Shown: positions 18,284 to 28,726, counted from the first letter of the stretch. The stretch is 64,000 nucleotides of DNA from Parashewanella spongiae (GCF_004358345.1 NZ_CP037952.1:2232001-2296000); one strand, 5' to 3'. Program-made: numbers and translations. The notes: generated by a model from the sequence alone, not told the origin.

Positions 18284-18952
18284 TCAGTTATCTAATTTAC
18301 CTAATTGGTATTCTTGTTCCATCAATAACCAAGGTTGATACTTTATCATAGCTCTTGAGAATATTTCACTTTTTAACCAGTATGACAACCATTTTTTCAA
18401 ATTATGATATTCAGATCCATCAAACCACGATTTATCGACATAAGCAAACTGCCTAATAAATGGGAAGATAGCGATATCGATGAAACTCGCGTCAACGTCG
18501 AGTAAAAAGTCTTTATCTTGAAGTAAAAACTCAAGTTCTTGTAAGAATATCTCAGCTTGCTGTCGATAGTATTTTTGAGAATGCTCGGGTTGTCTATCAA
18601 AATATTTGTATTTATCGAGCCACTTTTTAAAATAATTATCGTTGGTATTAATTAATTGCTGTGTTTTGTGCTCGCTGTAGGAATTTTTGCGCGGCAAAAT
18701 ATTCGAGGGGTCTTTAGCATTTAACGCCCACAGCATAATGTCGATACTTTCATCAATAACTTTTGTGCCGTCTTTTTGCTTAACGGTCAACACAGGCACA
18801 GTGCCTTTAGGAGAATGTCTTAACAATATCTCAGGTTTATTTTTTAATTCTATTTCTCGTAAAGCTACTGGAGTTTGAGAATATAAAATACCTAAGCGTG
18901 CGCGGATGGCATAAGGGCAGCGGCGGAAAGAGTATAATGTCGCTGTATTCAT
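18284..18952 (-). CDS. Glutathione S-transferase family protein
   Basis: A 222-residue cytoplasmic protein. The N-terminal thioredoxin-fold domain contains RRCPYAIRARLGI (the CPY active-site region of GrxB/GST-like proteins) and the cis-Pro and substrate segment GTVPVLTV...VIDES. The C-terminal all-helical domain runs from ~90 to 215. It lies upstream of the small membrane protein and downstream of ppx, all on the minus strand. Substrate unknown. Confidence 0.85.
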   Translation of the reverse strand: MNTATLYSFRRCPYAIRARLGILYSQTPVALREIELKNKPEILLRHSPKGTVPVLTVKQKDGTKVIDESIDIMLWALNAKDPSNILPRKNSYSEHKTQQLINTNDNYFKKWLDKYKYFDRQPEHSQKYYRQQAEIFLQELEFLLQDKDFLLDVDASFIDIAIFPFIRQFAYVDKSWFDGSEYHNLKKWLSYWLKSEIFSRAMIKYQPWLLMEQEYQLGKLDN

Positions 18953-18997
18953 TATTGATAAGCTACTTAGAGGTTATTTTGTCGCTGGAGTATATTG

Positions 18998-20485
18998 TTA
19001 GTGCAATACTAATTCAACTCCAATAGCTGCTAGTTTCTTCTGCTCCCGCTGTAGATCCTTTATCAACAAGCGGCTGTGTTTAGTTGTTTGGGGTAGCGAT
19101 AAAATGATTTTATCGTCTTCTGCATGTACATGGTTAAAGTCAAATTGAGTACCGATTCGGCCAAGATTAAACAAAACTGCGAGCCGTAGAAGAGTGATTA
19201 AATAGGCTATCGATCTATTCATCGAAGTGGGGAGGTGCTTAATTGCTACTGGATGTAACTTTTTTCTGTGATGAGTGATGAGTATAGATAAATGATGTTG
19301 AAGGGATTCGCTAAAACCAGGTAAGTCACTATTGCTGATGATATAACCACCATGCTTGTGGTGGGATTTAGAGTTAATGTGAATACCTATTTCATGAACA
19401 TTAGCTGCAAAGGATAATAAGCGAGCATGTTGGCGAATATGCCATTTTTCAGCAACATGTTCGAAAAGCTCCATTGCGGTTTGTCTTACACTTTCAGCAT
19501 GCTGTATATCGACATGATACAATTTTGCAATGCTATTGATTGTACGTTGTTGAATATCTTGGTATTGACCGATCTTTGCCAATTCGTATAAAACGCCTTC
19601 ACGCAATGCACCTTGAGCGTATTGGAGCTCGTCGACTGATAAACGTCTAAAGAAACTAATCAAAATGGAAAGGCCAGCAGGAATTAAAGCCGTTCTTCTT
19701 TCATCGATATTTTCAAAAGTAAGGTTTTTAACATTCTCAGCTTTAATTAATTCGTTTTTTAAATATTTTAACCGCTTTAAAGTAATAAGGTTATCGGCAA
19801 AAGTCTCGTTAATGGCAGCTGCTATCGCTTTAACAGAGCCGGAACTTCCTAAAGCCAGTTGCCAATTTCCTGCAAAATACTCTTTTGATAATGTAGCGAA
19901 TTGTTTATCTGCGGCGGCCATTGCACCTTTAAAATTTTCTTTCTTTAAACTCCCATCGATAAAAAAACGCTCATTGTAACTGACGCAACCACAACGAAGG
20001 CTTGATAAACGAATCGGTTGTGTTTGTTTACCTATAATCACTTCTGTTGAACCGCCACCAATATCAATAACGACATTCAAATCAGATAACACTTGGTTTT
20101 GAGCAATACCACTATAAATTAATCGTGCTTCTTCGTGGCCAGATATGATTTCAATCGGATAGGGCATGACCTCTAGCGCCGCATCAATAAAAACATGTGT
20201 ATTATTTGCGATGCGAAGAGTATGTGTAGCAACTGGCCGAACTTGGGCTTGTGATAAATTAGAAAATCTTTGCATAAAGTCTTTTAAACAGTCGATGCCT
20301 CGACTAATGCTTTCTTGGCTCATTTCCCCTTTTTCGTTTAACCCTAAAGCCAATTGAACAGGTTGTTTTTCTTTATGGAGAATTTGTAAGCTACCGTCTT
20401 GCTCTCTGGCAATCACTAGATGAAAACTATTCGAACCCATATCAATTGCGACGAAATGTTTATGGGTAAGCAATATTGAGGTCAT
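18998..20485 (-). CDS. ppx: Exopolyphosphatase (Ppx/GppA family)
   Basis: Removes terminal phosphates from inorganic polyphosphate (or the 5' phosphate of pppGpp). The N-terminal ASKHA domains show AIDMGSNSFHLVIA, VIDIGGGSTEVIIG and GSSGSVKAI. The C-terminal ~190 residues form an HD-type domain (ANVHEIGIHINS). 495 residues is close to E. coli Ppx (513). ATG 20485 is preceded by AAGGA. The gene starts 30 bp after ppk1, the usual ppk-ppx operon; Ppx versus GppA is decided by this context. Confidence 0.93.
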   Translation of the reverse strand: MTSILLTHKHFVAIDMGSNSFHLVIAREQDGSLQILHKEKQPVQLALGLNEKGEMSQESISRGIDCLKDFMQRFSNLSQAQVRPVATHTLRIANNTHVFIDAALEVMPYPIEIISGHEEARLIYSGIAQNQVLSDLNVVIDIGGGSTEVIIGKQTQPIRLSSLRCGCVSYNERFFIDGSLKKENFKGAMAAADKQFATLSKEYFAGNWQLALGSSGSVKAIAAAINETFADNLITLKRLKYLKNELIKAENVKNLTFENIDERRTALIPAGLSILISFFRRLSVDELQYAQGALREGVLYELAKIGQYQDIQQRTINSIAKLYHVDIQHAESVRQTAMELFEHVAEKWHIRQHARLLSFAANVHEIGIHINSKSHHKHGGYIISNSDLPGFSESLQHHLSILITHHRKKLHPVAIKHLPTSMNRSIAYLITLLRLAVLFNLGRIGTQFDFNHVHAEDDKIILSLPQTTKHSRLLIKDLQREQKKLAAIGVELVLH

Positions 20486-20515
20486 GAATGTCCTTACAAA
20501 AGTAGACGGAAGAAT

Positions 20516-22627
20516 TTATTTATTCTGGCTTGTTAATTGAGTTTGTTCAAATTCTTTGGCAAGTTGGTTTTCTAAATTAACAAAATACTGAAAAATGGCC
20601 TCTTGCGAACGAATTTTCTTCTTGTTGCCCCTTCTTTTATAAGGATTAGATTGCTCAGCATTGATAATACGAGCTTTAGTGTTATCGCTGAAATGAATAT
20701 TTAAAATATCGATTATGATCTTTTTAAGCTTTAGATCATAAATAGGTGTACCGACTTCCACTCGGTTATCAATATTTCTTGTCATCCAGTCTGCAGAACA
20801 TAAGTATACTTTTTGCTCTCCGCCAGCATGAAACAACATCAACCTTGAGTGTTCAAGATAGCGATCAACAATACTGATGACTTCAATGTTCTCACTCACA
20901 TTGGGTATTTTGGTAACTAGAGAACACATCCCCCTAATTAACAATTTAATTTTTACCCCAGCTTTAGAAGCTTGATACAATTTTTTGATTAAGGATTTAT
21001 CAACCAGATTATTTAATTTTAATATTATCTGCGCTTTTTTATTCTGTGTTGCTTCATAAATTTCGGCGTCAATAAATTGCTCTAATCGGCGGCGAGAGTT
21101 ATAAGGTGATACGATTAAATGCTTAAATTGATATTGGCGATATGGGTGCTGAATTAAGTCAAATAGTTTTTGAGTCTCATTCGAAATTTCCTCATTCGCG
21201 GTGAATAAAGACATATCGGTATACACTTTCGCAGTTCGTTCATTAAAATTACCTGTGCCGATATGGCTATAGAGTTTTATTGCATCGTTTTCTTTTCTTC
21301 CTATAACACACAGTTTTGAATGAACTTTTAAATTTGGAATTCCATGATGTACCGTTACGCCAGCAGCCATCAGGACCTTTGTCCATTCAATGTTGGCCTC
21401 TTCGTCAAAGCGAGCGCGAAGTTCAAGGATTACGGTCACTCGTTTGCCATTACGTACAGCATCAATTAATGACTCAATCACACGAGATTTTTTTGCAACG
21501 CGATATAAAGTGATATTAATAAACTTCACGGCAGGATCGTATGCCGCTTGTCTAATAAGTTCAGTGAAATGAGAGAATTTATAAAATGGATAGTTTAGTA
21601 AAATATCACCATAAGAAATAGCATCAAACGCATTATTAAATCTAGTGAAGTTTGTGCAATCCAGCGAGAGCATTTTTTCAAATTCAAGATATTTTCGACT
21701 TGGATTGGGAAAGTCCATAAAGTCTTTAAAACTGTGATAGCGACCACCAGGAATTAAAAATTCAGATGAGCGAATCTTTAATTGGGATTTGAGCATCTGT
21801 AAAGTGTGTTCGGGCATTTCTCTGTCATAAACCAATCTAACTGGCTCAGCGGTTAAGCGCTTTTTTAGCCCTTTCGTCATTTTTTCTAGCTGGGTATGTT
21901 CTAATTCATCGGTGATATCAAAGTCAGCATCGCGGGTGAGTTTCATTGAATGTACGTCGATTTCATCGTAGTCAAAAAATGGATTGAATAGCTCATCAGC
22001 ACAGAAACGGATGATGTTATCAAGCAAAATAAGCCGTTTTGTTGTTTTAGAATCTTCGGACGGAAGCTGAACAAAGCGAGGAACATTTTTAGTAGGTACT
22101 TCGATAAGTGCGTATTGTTTACGCTTATCTTTATATAAACAGACAGATAAATAGGTAATGCCATCAGAAATGTTTTTGGTTAGCTCTCTATTCTTACTAA
22201 CAATAATAGGCGCGATGTGTCTTTTTAAGTGGTTTCGAAAATATTTTCTTATCCACGATTGGTGGAAGTCTGATAACTGTTGTTCGTTGACCAAAAATAT
22301 ATTACGTCTTATCAATTCACGCATGAGTTCGTTATAAGTGTTATCAAAACTCTCTTGTAATGACAGTACCTTAGATTGGATTTGTGTCATGAGAGAAAGC
22401 TTGCAACTGTCTTTATCAGTCTCTATTGATTCAATTAAAATCGCACGTCTCACAGCGGCAACTCTGACACGGAAAAATTCGTCCATATTGCTTGAAAAGA
22501 TACCAAGAAATCTAACACGTTCTACAAGAGGGACATTCGGATCGAAGGCTTCTTGTAGTACGCGCTCATTGAAAGATAACCAAGAAAGCTCTTTGGCAAT
22601 AAACAGACTATGATTTGTTCGAGACAC
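20516..22627 (-). CDS. ppk1: Polyphosphate kinase 1
   Basis: Reversibly polymerises the ATP gamma-phosphate into polyphosphate. The 703-residue protein starts at a GTG preceded by AGGAG. The four PPK1 domains are recognisable: the N domain (FIAKELSWLSFNERVLQEA), the head domain, and C1/C2 catalytic domains with VHSKLCVIGR (phosphorylated His), YSHIGTGNFNE and a second His region LEHSRLMLFHAGGEQKVYL. It is the first gene of the ppk1-ppx operon, with a candidate Pho box ~100 bp upstream. It is usually membrane-associated though lacking transmembrane helices. Confidence 0.96.
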   Translation of the reverse strand: MSRTNHSLFIAKELSWLSFNERVLQEAFDPNVPLVERVRFLGIFSSNMDEFFRVRVAAVRRAILIESIETDKDSCKLSLMTQIQSKVLSLQESFDNTYNELMRELIRRNIFLVNEQQLSDFHQSWIRKYFRNHLKRHIAPIIVSKNRELTKNISDGITYLSVCLYKDKRKQYALIEVPTKNVPRFVQLPSEDSKTTKRLILLDNIIRFCADELFNPFFDYDEIDVHSMKLTRDADFDITDELEHTQLEKMTKGLKKRLTAEPVRLVYDREMPEHTLQMLKSQLKIRSSEFLIPGGRYHSFKDFMDFPNPSRKYLEFEKMLSLDCTNFTRFNNAFDAISYGDILLNYPFYKFSHFTELIRQAAYDPAVKFINITLYRVAKKSRVIESLIDAVRNGKRVTVILELRARFDEEANIEWTKVLMAAGVTVHHGIPNLKVHSKLCVIGRKENDAIKLYSHIGTGNFNERTAKVYTDMSLFTANEEISNETQKLFDLIQHPYRQYQFKHLIVSPYNSRRRLEQFIDAEIYEATQNKKAQIILKLNNLVDKSLIKKLYQASKAGVKIKLLIRGMCSLVTKIPNVSENIEVISIVDRYLEHSRLMLFHAGGEQKVYLCSADWMTRNIDNRVEVGTPIYDLKLKKIIIDILNIHFSDNTKARIINAEQSNPYKRRGNKKKIRSQEAIFQYFVNLENQLAKEFEQTQLTSQNK

Positions 22628-22725
22628 TGCAATAACTCCTTTAACAGAGCATCATAACGCATAAAATGATGTATGTTTTTCTTATGATTATTTAATAATT
22701 ATCTTTAAAATCTTAAGTTTATACT

Positions 22726-22743
22726 ATTACATTCACATGACAA
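22726..22743 (-). promoter_or_regulatory. Candidate Pho box and promoter of ppk1-ppx
   Basis: On the minus strand the site reads TTGTCAT-GTGA-ATGTAAT, matching the PhoB direct-repeat pattern CTGTCAT-n4-CTGTCAT at 6/7 and 5/7 positions. A -10-like TAAGAT begins 10 nt downstream of the second half-site, the spacing typical of PhoB-activated promoters. It lies ~100 bp before the ppk1 start. Regulation of polyphosphate synthesis by phosphate starvation would fit, but the match is imperfect. Confidence 0.5.
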
Positions 22744-22866
22744 TTGTGACTCTTTTGTTACCTTTTGAGTTGGTTTTTGGCGATTAGATTTCTTAAAAAT
22801 CTAGAAGTCTAAATTTAAAAGGCTCTAAAGTATTGCATAGCCTAAATGATGCTTAGAGATCAACAA

Positions 22867-22985
22867 CCCCGCCGCAAGCAGCGGGGTATAATTTTACAGT
22901 ATCGTCACTCCAGCGAAGGCTGGAGTCTAGCGCCTTTGCTTTTTTCTAGAAAAGTCACTGGATACCAGCCTTCGCCGATATGATA
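22867..22985. repeat. Intergenic hairpin and palindromic repeat (ppk1-MCP gap)
   Basis: A hairpin CCCCGC / GCGGGG with loop CGCAAGCA (22867-22886) is followed at 22904-22985 by the double-hairpin palindromic repeat that starts GTCACTCCAGCGAAGG and has a second hairpin GATACCAGCCTTCGCC. It is the same family as the repeats inside MITE B and in virB9 and virB5, although the last arm is degenerate. The rest of the ~780-bp gap (22628-23409) is AT-rich and must hold the MCP promoter; I see no gene there. Confidence 0.7.
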
Positions 22986-23409
22986 ACAAAAGTATCTCAT
23001 TGGTTACTTCGCCCCAAGGGGCGGGGAATTAAACCCACAGAGATTAAAACTCTATCCTTGAGGCTCCCTATGCGTCACCATTAGAATTAAGTTATGCAAT
23101 TGCTTATTTTAACAATGTTAAATTAACAGCTTTAAAGTAATTACTTAAATTTAATTTTTTATTAAAAAGTGCATAACATTATATATTTGCTGCGTTTAAT
23201 GCATATTTAGCATTTTGATTTGATATTTTTTTAGCCAAATTAACTTTTCATGATCGAAGTCAATATTACAATTGTTTTGAGTGAATATTGAACACTGTTG
23301 ACAGTAATGAACGTTTACTCATTCTAGTTTTCACATTATTTTATCGCATCTTATTTTGTATCAAAAAAATGTTAGTAGAAAGCCTGCTAGCGTGAACGAG
23401 GAAAACCTG

Positions 23410-25404
23410 ATGCGGTTGCGTTGGATTGAAAGTTTAGGTATTACAAAAAAGCTTGCGTTGTTAATTTTGCCATTGTTTTTTGGGTGTTTGGCTTATTCAG
23501 GAATCCTTATACAAAATAAAATTAGTGCAAATCAAAATCTAACAGAAGTTCTAAATTTAACTAAACTTGCTGAAAACAACAGTAACTTGGTACATGAGCT
23601 ACAGAAAGAACGTGGCATGAGTGCTGGTTTTTTGGGTTCAAATGGTCGATCATTTCAAAACGAAATTGGCGGTCAACGTCGTGCTGTCGATCAAAAAGTC
23701 CAAGCTTTAAAACGCACTATCGCAGAGCTTAAATTTGATAGAATCATATCATCTCAGTTAAACCGAATCATTAATCAATTAGCTGAGCTACCCAGAAAGA
23801 GAAGTCAAATAGACAGCTTATCGATTACAGTCGGCAAACAGGTTGAATTTTATTCTTCGATAAATGAGCTGTTACTGTCAGTTATCGATAAATCGGTCAT
23901 GCAGTCTAAAGATCATGATATTTCAGTTAAGGTGGCCGCGTTCAGTTCATACCTACAATTAAAAGAGCTGGCAGGAATAGAGCGAGCGGTACTTTCTTCA
24001 ATGTTTGGGAACAATGAGTTTTCTGAAGACAAATTTGTTAAATTCGTGAGTTTATTATCAAAACAAGAAAGTTATCAAGAACGTTTTTTAGCGCTCTCTA
24101 ATTCAGAAAATATTGGGCAATATCAAACTATTTTGCGTTCAAAAACCCACGCAGACTTACAAACATTTCGCGAGTTGGTACTCAACCGTAGTCTAATTGA
24201 CATATCTTCACAATCTCCTGAAGTATGGTTTAGCGTAGCCACCTCAAGAATCGATTTATTGAGACAATTTGAAAAAAAGCTAACAGATGAAATCACCTGG
24301 CTGACACAGGCAAAATTAGCTAAATCAAATAGGTTGTTAGTTATACACCTGATAACCCTAGTTGTATTAGTTTTGTTAATTGCGAGCTGTAGTTTTGCCA
24401 TCGCGAAATATCTTCAAAGAACCATTAAGGCGATCAGTGACAAAGTCATGTATGCAGGGCAAAGATTAGATCTTACCGTAAGAATAAATCACGAAAGTGA
24501 TGATGAATTTGGCGAACTATCAAAATCATTTAATGGCATGATGGATGAATTTGAGCAAGTCATTAATAATGCAAAAAACAGTGCTGAAACTATCTCAGAA
24601 GTTGTCGACTTATTATCAAGTAGTAGCAAACAAATGCAATCGGATGTTGATACAGGAACGTTAGAAGCAGAGCAAGTTGCATCAGCAATGACAGAAATGA
24701 GTGCAACCGTTAGTCAAATTGCAGGTAACGCAGCAGACGCCTCTAAAGCATCAAATGAAGCTAATCAAGAAGCACGTGAAGGTAATATTGAAGTAGAGCA
24801 AACAGATCGCTCAATAAAGGAGCTTGCTGAAGAAATGAAAGTTGCGTCCAATACGATAAATAGTCTTGATAAAGAAATTAACAGCATTGTTGGTGTACTT
24901 GATGTGATTTCAGGCATTGCGGAACAAACTAATTTATTGGCATTAAATGCTGCGATTGAAGCAGCAAGAGCTGGAGAATCAGGGAGAGGTTTCGCCGTAG
25001 TTGCAGATGAGGTTAGGGGACTAGCACAACGAGCAAAATCATCAACCACGGATATTAAGAGTATGACTGAGAGGCTTCAAATAGGTGCAGAGGACGCCGT
25101 TCAAGCCATGACACGAGGCTTAATCAAAGCTGACGAAAGCGTTAAAGACGTACAAAATGTAGGGCAAGATTTAAAGAAAATAGCTGAATTTGTCGGTGTG
25201 ATTGATAACATGAATATACAAATCGCAACAGCAACACATCAACAATCATCAGTTACTGAAGACGTTAATTCAAACGCGATTAAGATAAATGAGCTCTATC
25301 AAAGTTCGCAATCTATTACCCGCGAGATTAATGAGTTAAATATTCATTTATCTAAAGCAACTCACATGCTTACAGAGCGTGTAAATCAATTTACAGTTTC
25401 TTAA
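23410..25404 (+). CDS. Methyl-accepting chemotaxis protein with NIT-type sensor domain
   Basis: An inner-membrane chemoreceptor signalling to CheA/CheW. ATG 23410 follows ACGAGG at 8 nt and gives ~664 residues. A first helix ([19 protein letters not shown]) is followed by a periplasmic ~240-residue helical domain with [12 protein letters not shown], characteristic of NIT (nitrate/nitrite-sensing) domains. A second helix ([19 protein letters not shown]) comes next, then HAMP and the signalling domain with the hairpin tip [20 protein letters not shown]. Ligand unknown; NIT assignment is from the motif. It ends ~130 bp before the tRNA-Ser. Confidence 0.9.
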   Translation: MRLRWIESLGITKKLALLILPLFFGCLAYSGILIQNKISANQNLTEVLNLTKLAENNSNLVHELQKERGMSAGFLGSNGRSFQNEIGGQRRAVDQKVQALKRTIAELKFDRIISSQLNRIINQLAELPRKRSQIDSLSITVGKQVEFYSSINELLLSVIDKSVMQSKDHDISVKVAAFSSYLQLKELAGIERAVLSSMFGNNEFSEDKFVKFVSLLSKQESYQERFLALSNSENIGQYQTILRSKTHADLQTFRELVLNRSLIDISSQSPEVWFSVATSRIDLLRQFEKKLTDEITWLTQAKLAKSNRLLVIHLITLVVLVLLIASCSFAIAKYLQRTIKAISDKVMYAGQRLDLTVRINHESDDEFGELSKSFNGMMDEFEQVINNAKNSAETISEVVDLLSSSSKQMQSDVDTGTLEAEQVASAMTEMSATVSQIAGNAADASKASNEANQEAREGNIEVEQTDRSIKELAEEMKVASNTINSLDKEINSIVGVLDVISGIAEQTNLLALNAAIEAARAGESGRGFAVVADEVRGLAQRAKSSTTDIKSMTERLQIGAEDAVQAMTRGLIKADESVKDVQNVGQDLKKIAEFVGVIDNMNIQIATATHQQSSVTEDVNSNAIKINELYQSSQSITREINELNIHLSKATHMLTERVNQFTVS

Positions 25405-25533
25405 TGTAAAACAATGAACAGCTTTTGTTCGGTTAAATGCAAAAGGCCTAATTTCGCTTGACCGTACAAGGGCTTTTGCGTAGAGTACGCCCTTGTTAAC
25501 TCAAGCATAAAAGCTGTTGGTTAATAAAAATCT

Positions 25534-25623
25534 GGTGAGCTGGCTGAGTGGCTGAAGGCGCACGCCTGGAAAGTGTGTTTAGGTTAATCCCTAACGAGAG
25601 TTCGAATCTCTCGCTCACCGCCA
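25534..25623 (+). tRNA. tRNA-Ser (GGA)
   Basis: 90-nt class II tRNA. Acceptor GGTGAGC pairs with GCTCACC, discriminator G, encoded CCA. Anticodon stem CACGC/GTGTG encloses loop CTGGAAA, giving anticodon GGA. It has a long variable arm and T-loop TTCGAATC. It is the likely integration site of the island to the right. Confidence 0.96.
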
Positions 25624-25636
25624 AATTTCATAATTT

Positions 25637-25660
25637 AGACGACCTAGGACGTCTTTTTTA
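25637..25660 (+). terminator. Terminator after tRNA-Ser
   Basis: Stem AGACG / CGTCT around ACCTAGGA followed by a T-run, 14 bp after the tRNA 3' end. Confidence 0.65.
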
Positions 25661-25738
25661 TTGCCTATAATTTATTAATATCAATTACTTATTATCTACT
25701 ATCTTCCATTGCTTTCCAGTAAAGTCCGGCGTTTGCAT

Positions 25739-25927
25739 GTATGACAAAGTGTATGATTTAATCGTAGGTAATGAATTCGTCATACACTTATTCTGCATTC
25801 AATTTGAATCTATAACTTAGTTTCTTTGTCAGTGTTTCCATTGTATAACTTAATGATTTTAAATAATTTAACTTGGTAAGTGTATGACGAAAAAAACAAG
25901 GCAGAATTAATAGATTTAAGTCATACA
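25739..25927. promoter_or_regulatory. Cluster of arm-type integrase sites beside the tRNA
   Basis: The word GTGTATGAC (or its complement) occurs about five times between the tRNA and the integrase: near 25739, 25749, 25778, 25877 and 25920. Two of them form a perfect 13-bp inverted pair, CGTCATACACTTA at 25778-25790 and TAAGTGTATGACG at 25877-25889. Such clusters flank att sites of P4-type elements as arm sites for integrase and excisionase. This role is inference; the direct observation is the repeated word. Confidence 0.55.
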
Positions 25928-25940
25928 TTTTGAGGTGCAA

Positions 25941-27341
25941 ATGGGCGTTTTAAATAAACTTACTGTAAAAGGTATTGCATCATTGAAAGCAGCCGAAAGT
26001 GCCATACGTAAATCGGATGGTGGCGGTTTATACGTTCTAGTTAAACCCAATCAAACGAAATTTTGGGAGTTTAGGTATACCAAACCATCAACAAAGAAAA
26101 AAACCTTTAGGGATGTCGCAGTTCAAATAATACCACTTTAAATTTCAACGCTTAATTTGTCATACCTGCGAACGCAGGTATCCAGCGACTTGTGCCCAAA
26201 TTAACCAAAGACTCTGGACTCCTGCGTTCGCAGGAGTGACGATAAAATTGGTATACATTCTTCCGCCACGTCCCTTATTGGACTTGGTCCTCATTCTGAT
26301 GTGACTCTTGCTCAAGCAAGGGAAAAAGCAACGCGCTATCGCCAAAAACTTAGTGAGGGTATTGATCCTCAACTTTATATGGCAGAAACAAAACGTAAAC
26401 TATTCGAAGAGCAAGTGAACACATTTAGAGCTGTTGCTGAACTTTGGGTTGCCACTAAAAAAGGGGCATTAAAAGCACGAACCATTTCTGATAATTGGCA
26501 GAAGCTTGAAAAATACATAATGCCAACTCTTGGCGAAGTACCAATTAAAAGTATCACAGCACCTATTGCAATAGCTGCACTTCGACCTACCGAGCAAAGA
26601 GGGCGGTTAGAAGTCGTTAAACGTTGCTCCCAGTTAATGAATGAAATATTGAACTTTGCAGTGAACAGTGGATTGGTTCATGCAAACCCGCTGACAGGAA
26701 TTCGCTCAGTATTTCAAAAGCCAATTGTTACACATCTTAGAGCGCTGCAGCCTCATGAGAACAAAGTGTTATTGCAAGCACTGGCTTATGCTAATGTTTA
26801 TTTGATCACCAGGTGTCTTATTGAATGGCAATTGCATACCATGGTGAGACCTGCTGAAGCGTCGGGTGCAAAATGGAGTGAAATTGATATCGAGAAAGGT
26901 ATATGGATTATTCCAGTTGAACGAATGAAGATGAAGAAAGAACATCGAGTGCCTTTAACAAAGCAAGCTTTAGCAATATTAGAAATGGTAAAGCCATTAA
27001 GTGGTCGTTCTGAATTTGTTTTTCCATCAACCAAGAAATATCGCAAATCGACTGATCCGGAAACCATAAACAGAGCGTTAGGAAGGATGGGATTAAAGGA
27101 CAGAACTACAGCACACGGTTTGAGGTCGTTAGCCAGTACCACACTTAACGAGAAAGGTTTTAATCCTGATGTGATCGAAGCGGCTTTAGCCCATAGTGAT
27201 AAAAACACGATTAGATCTGCATATAATCGAACTACTTATTTCGAACAAAGAGTGAAAATGATGCAATGGTGGAGTGATCACATTAGTGCGTCTGCAGTAG
27301 GATCGTATCAAGTTATCGATTGTGATTTTTTAAAATCATAA
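25941..27341 (+). pseudogene. int: P4-type tyrosine integrase, disrupted by a MITE
   Basis: Catalyses site-specific integration at a tRNA gene. It starts at ATG 25941 behind TGAGG. The N-terminal DUF4102-like arm-binding domain (DGGGLYVLVKPNQTKFWEFRY) is cut after KKTF by a 165-bp MITE plus a TTA duplication. The 168-bp insertion keeps the frame but brings in a stop at 26139. Removing it restores KKTF-IGLGPHSDVTLAQAR. The catalytic domain after 26301 is intact: the Arg in MVRPAEASG, HGLRS, the His in LAHSD and the Tyr in NRTTYFEQR. The restored protein would be ~410 residues. The C-terminal fragment alone lacks the arm-binding domain, so the element is probably immobile without help. Confidence 0.92.
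26110..26274. repeat. MITE family B, copy 2, inside the integrase gene (TTA target duplication)
   Basis: 165 bp, flanked by TTA at 26107-26109 and 26275-26277. It is the reverse complement of 9615-9779 with one mismatch by my reading. The near identity implies both copies are recent or the family is still being mobilised by a transposase elsewhere. Confidence 0.9.
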
Positions 27342-27418
27342 AGCGTTTTCTGGCATAGTTTCTTATTGATTTATAGCTAATTTTTGGACAAGAATGAGTT
27401 TTACGGAGTTATTTTCTT

Positions 27419-28177
27419 TTAAGTGATATTTTCTTCATCAAACATAAATTTTACAAATTTTTTACATTTTGATTCTACAGTCTCTACTGAATTTGTATTA
27501 TGTGTTCGAAACATTTTATCCCAATCAGTAATAACGATCTCTTTCGTTACAGTTACAAGAAAATCAGTTCGATCTTTCAAGAAAATATTAAACCCTTCTC
27601 TTTTAAGCTCTAGACTCAAATCAATTAAACCTTCTATTGCTTGTTGATTGGTTAAATCTTTTCTTAATAGAGCTTGATCTAATGTGGAACCAACAACAAA
27701 ATCATAAATTACTGCAAAATAAAATTTACCTTTCGCAGAAGCAATTCTAACCGCTCCATATACATTCGAAAGATGAGTACAGCGATTTAAGGCCAGTCTA
27801 TTCGAGCCATGATAATTTCTCCGACATGTTTTGAAGCTATTTTCATGAACTTTAATTGCATAAGCTCTTTGGCTTGTTTTATGAACAACTTTTAAAATTA
27901 TCGAATCTTTTGTCCATCTTGCATACTTTAAAATCGTACAATTGAAATCACAAAGTCTGTCGAAACTTTTTAGTAAGTCTGTTTCGGATACAAGATTGAT
28001 ACTTCCGCAATCCCAGTTTTCCAAAACGAATTTTTCTAACTGCACAAAATGGTCATCAGCTTTTGCTATTTCACCCTCAAGATTAACAGCTTTTATTGTA
28101 GTTTTATGAGATACATCTATTTCTTTTGGCAAATGAAAATGATCTGGTGTGGCTGTGAAGCTAGATACTTGGCTCAT
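27419..28177 (-). CDS. Hypothetical protein, possibly kinase-like
   Basis: About 252 residues from ATG 28177; an earlier TTG at 28219 is possible. I do not recognise a family. Segments such as SIILKVVHKTSQRAYAIKVHE, FAVIYDFVVGSTLDQAL and IVITDWDKM are reminiscent of the N-lobe Lys, the hinge and a metal-binding Asp region of kinase-like folds such as lipopolysaccharide kinases, but HxDxxxxN is not clear. It is soluble, without a signal peptide. It lies alone just inside the island, convergent with the integrase. Confidence 0.55.
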   Translation of the reverse strand: MSQVSSFTATPDHFHLPKEIDVSHKTTIKAVNLEGEIAKADDHFVQLEKFVLENWDCGSINLVSETDLLKSFDRLCDFNCTILKYARWTKDSIILKVVHKTSQRAYAIKVHENSFKTCRRNYHGSNRLALNRCTHLSNVYGAVRIASAKGKFYFAVIYDFVVGSTLDQALLRKDLTNQQAIEGLIDLSLELKREGFNIFLKDRTDFLVTVTKEIVITDWDKMFRTHNTNSVETVESKCKKFVKFMFDEENIT

Positions 28178-28366
28178 GTAAACATCCAATGAAACAGTTT
28201 CATGCTTGGCTCGATTCAATGGAGCCAGTTGAACGGGGTGGTGTGATAATACTTATCGTCACTGTACTTTTGATATATATGCTGGGATTAGGTGTAAAGG
28301 TAGGTCAGTTTTTTGGTCAATTTTTGCTATGACGTTCGTCACCGACAATTCAACTGTATTATCATT

Positions 28367-28678
28367 TTAAACCAACGATTTCAAAATCTCTAATGCTTCA
28401 GCGGTGCTTTTACATCGCTGAATTTGTTTGAGTAGCGCGTCATGATTGACCGCAGCTTTATCTCCATTTTCGTATTCAATTAAGTAATTATCATCCATAA
28501 GTGATGTGATGCGAGGCTGCTCTCGATTTTGATTGAGTACTTTCATGAGGGCAATAAGCTCGGCATCTTTACCTGCAAATTTAGAGGCATCAGCTTCAAT
28601 AATCGGGATGTCTATTGAGTCGTATACTGAATAGTTGTGTAATCGCTGCTGCCAAATTTTTGATGCTTTTATATGCAA
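28367..28678 (-). CDS. Small hypothetical protein
   Basis: About 104 residues if started at TTG 28678, which has AAGGT 7 nt upstream. The open frame runs back to 28789, but that part overlaps the start of the divergent dehydrogenase gene and looks like its shadow. The C-terminus (HDALLKQIQRCKSTAEALEI) is helical. No family recognised. It is divergent from the SDR gene. Confidence 0.5.
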   Translation of the reverse strand: MHIKASKIWQQRLHNYSVYDSIDIPIIEADASKFAGKDAELIALMKVLNQNREQPRITSLMDDNYLIEYENGDKAAVNHDALLKQIQRCKSTAEALEILKSLV

Positions 28679-28726
28679 TGTGCTACCTTGTTGATAAATA
28701 TCCGTAATCCTCAACGAGTCATTAAT

